NCBI GenBank assembly: GCA_963835685.1
Contig: CAWIGI010000013.1
Coordinates: 273,624-337,623 of the forward strand
DNA: 64,000 nucleotides
Origin: DATAGF01 sp963835685
GTDB lineage: Bacteria; Actinomycetota; Thermoleophilia; Miltoncostaeales; Miltoncostaeaceae
Direction of reading: 5' to 3'
This document shows, piece after piece, positions 62,673-64,000 of this stretch. Each line of letters starts with the position of its first letter. Positions within the stretch are counted from its first letter, which is position 1. The notes beneath the pieces were generated by a model. It made no database searches. It was not told where the DNA came from and worked only from the letters and a program-made list of their open reading frames with translations. Made by a program: the position numbers and the translations under genes.

Positions 62673-64000
62673 GTGCCCTTCCCGCGTCCGCGACGGCCCG
62701 ACGCCCTGATCGCCGCGAGCGCCGCCGCGCTGGTGGTCGTCGTCGTGCTCGCGGTGCTGGCGAGCGCGGGTGCTGGCCCCGGACGACGACCGCGTGCCCG
62801 CCGGCGTGTCGATCGCGGGCATCCCCGTCGGCGGGCTCACCGCCGCCCAGGCCGAGCGGGCCGTCGCCGCGCGCGCCGATCCGCCGGCGCGCGAGGTCGA
62901 GGTCACCCTGGCCGGCGAGCCCGGCTTCCCGGTGCGGGTCCCCGTCGCCGAGCTCGCGCCCACCCCCCGCGCGAAGCTGGCCGTGCAGGCCGCGATGCGG
63001 CAGCCCTCCGTGGCCGACCGCTTCCTCAGCGAGATCGGCGTGCGCGAGCGCACCCGCGACCTCCCCCTGCGCTACCGGCCCGATCCGGCGGCCCTCGACG
63101 CCCGGGTCGCCGCCCTCGCCGCCCAGCTCGACCGCCCCGCCGTCCCCGCCAGGGTCGTTGTTCGTTCAAGCAACCTCGAGATCGCCGCGTCGGCGAACGG
63201 GCGCGCGGTCGACCGGGCCGAGCTGCGGCGGCGCCTGGCGCGGCTGCCCCGCCGGGTCGAGGTCCCGGTGACGGTCTGCCCCCGGCGGTGAGCGACGCGG
63301 CGGCCCGGCTCGCCTACGCGCGGGCGTCGGCGCTGGCGGACGCCCCGGTGGCGGTGCGCGGCGCCGGGCGCGAGGCGTCGATCACGCGCGGGCAGCTCCT
63401 GGACGCCCTGCGCTTTGCCCCCGCGAACGGCGCCATCGGCGTGAGCCTCGACCGCAACGCGATCGCGGCGGCCGTCGGGCCGGCGTTCGCGGGGATCGTG
63501 CGGCCGGCCTCGTCGGCGACGTTCGCGATCTCCGGGACGCGGGTGGCCGTCGTGCCGTCGCGCGAGGGCCGCCGCCTGGACGCCGAGGCGATCGCGCGGC
63601 GCATCGAGCGCCGCCCGGCCGCGAGCGCCGTGAGGGTCGCGCTGGCGCCGATCGCCCCCGAGCGCAGCACCGCCGACGCCCAGCGGATGCGCATCCGCGA
63701 GCTGGTCGGCCAGTTCACGACCCCGCACGCCTGCTGCGAGCCGCGCGTCACGAACATCAGCCGGGCGGCGGCGATCCTCGACGGGCAGATCATCCCCGCC
63801 GGAGCGACCTTCTCCCTCAACAGCGCCCTGGGGGAGCGCACGCGCGACCGGGGCTTCGTCTCGGCGCCCCAGATCGGCGAGGGCGGGGTGCTGGAGGACG
63901 CGGTGGGCGGCGGGGTCAGCCAGGTGGCGACGACGGTCTTCAACGCGGCCTTCTTCGCCGGGCTGAAGATCGTGACCCACACGCCGCACGGGTTCTGGAT
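62673..64000 (+). CDS. VanW-family protein with peptidoglycan-binding-like domains, 3' end beyond window (two single-base lesions)
   Basis: Start GTG 62673: basic N-terminus VPFPRPRRPDALIA and one transmembrane helix (AALVVVVVLAVLASAG). One extra G near 62769 shifts to VLAPDDDRVPAGVSIAGIPVG, the PGBD4-like repeat typical before VanW domains. One base is missing near 63284 (VPVTV / PPAVSDAAARLAYARA). The VanW core follows: ERSTADAQRMRIRELVGQFT, CCEPRVTNISRAAAILDG, IPAGATFSLNSALGERTRD and GGVSQVATTVFNAAFFAGL at the edge. VanW relatives are envelope proteins first seen beside vancomycin-resistance genes; role unknown. Confidence 0.85.
   Translation, partial: MPFPRPRRPDALIAASAAALVVVVVLAVLASAGAGPGRRPRARRRVDRGHPRRRAHRRPGRAGRRRARRSAGARGRGHPGRRARLPGAGPRRRARAHPPREAGRAGRDAAALRGRPLPQRDRRARAHPRPPPALPARSGGPRRPGRRPRRPARPPRRPRQGRCSFKQPRDRRVGERARGRPGRAAAAPGAAAPPGRGPGDGLPPAVSDAAARLAYARASALADAPVAVRGAGREASITRGQLLDALRFAPANGAIGVSLDRNAIAAAVGPAFAGIVRPASSATFAISGTRVAVVPSREGRRLDAEAIARRIERRPAASAVRVALAPIAPERSTADAQRMRIRELVGQFTTPHACCEPRVTNISRAAAILDGQIIPAGATFSLNSALGERTRDRGFVSAPQIGEGGVLEDAVGGGVSQVATTVFNAAFFAGLKIVTHTPHGFW

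Overview
The window is a very G+C-rich, gene-dense piece of a bacterial chromosome. The organism is most likely an actinomycete-type bacterium (Actinomycetota), possibly a deep lineage such as Thermoleophilia. This rests on G/C-saturated third codon positions, many GTG starts, 4-nt start/stop overlaps, a HemQ-type coproheme decarboxylase, a MarP-like protease, an 11-bp-periodic PHO box in front of pst, and TANNNT -10 boxes 6-8 nt before start codons (leaderless transcription). The class-level placement is inference. About fifteen single-base indels break otherwise normal genes, including the essential dnaB. The sequence therefore probably carries read or assembly errors, and I annotate these genes as intact with a lesion rather than as pseudogenes.

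Layout. 1-8622 (minus): purine operon purD-purB-purC-purS-purQ-purL-purF-purM, with purM cut by the window edge. 8695-12842 (plus): small membrane protein, beta-carbonic anhydrase, HD-GYP protein, and an unusual ECF sigma factor carrying a zinc finger, a membrane segment and 45 Asp-Pro repeats. 12839-16894 (minus): replication/ribosome operon rpsF-ssb-rplI-dnaB-purA, without rpsR. 17024-27727: mixed housekeeping and membrane genes (LtrA, phosphatase, two paralogous MerR-like regulators, DedA, sugar dehydrogenase, HemQ, OsmC, zinc alcohol dehydrogenase, UAP1-like nucleotidyltransferase). 27674-32683: a roughly 5-kb segment bounded by 26-bp direct repeats, inserted at the 3' end of the UAP1-like gene; it carries an MBL hydrolase and a giant zinc-ribbon/cyclase-like/ATPase/LuxR regulator. 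32665-39090: M23 peptidase, ispH, hydrolase, inositol-phosphatase-like gene, DUF1624, metY-like gene, CoA-binding protein. 39226-43234: PHO box and pstSCAB. 43215-48592 (minus): hydrolase, aconitase, EttA. 48716-57448 (plus): small zinc protein, RBBP9-type hydrolase, thioredoxin, methyltransferase, dinB, fakA-fakB, then a three-gene extracytoplasmic redox module. 57469-58629: small accessory patch with a HicAB toxin-antitoxin pair and a near-identical second ssb. 58728-64000: PRC-barrel protein, DsbA-like, MarP-like protease, unknowns and a VanW-family protein cut by the edge.

The most promising undescribed system is at 54547-57448. It consists of a MauE-type membrane domain fused to a thioredoxin domain, a Tat-exported cysteine-rich protein with two Trp next to Cys clusters (MauA-like in style), and a CcdA/DsbD-like membrane domain fused to a beta-propeller. 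The last gene has an in-frame TGA exactly where the CcdA family has its conserved SPC cysteine, followed by a hairpin with the right size and distance for a bacterial SECIS. This could be a selenocysteine-containing electron relay that matures or feeds an exported enzyme.
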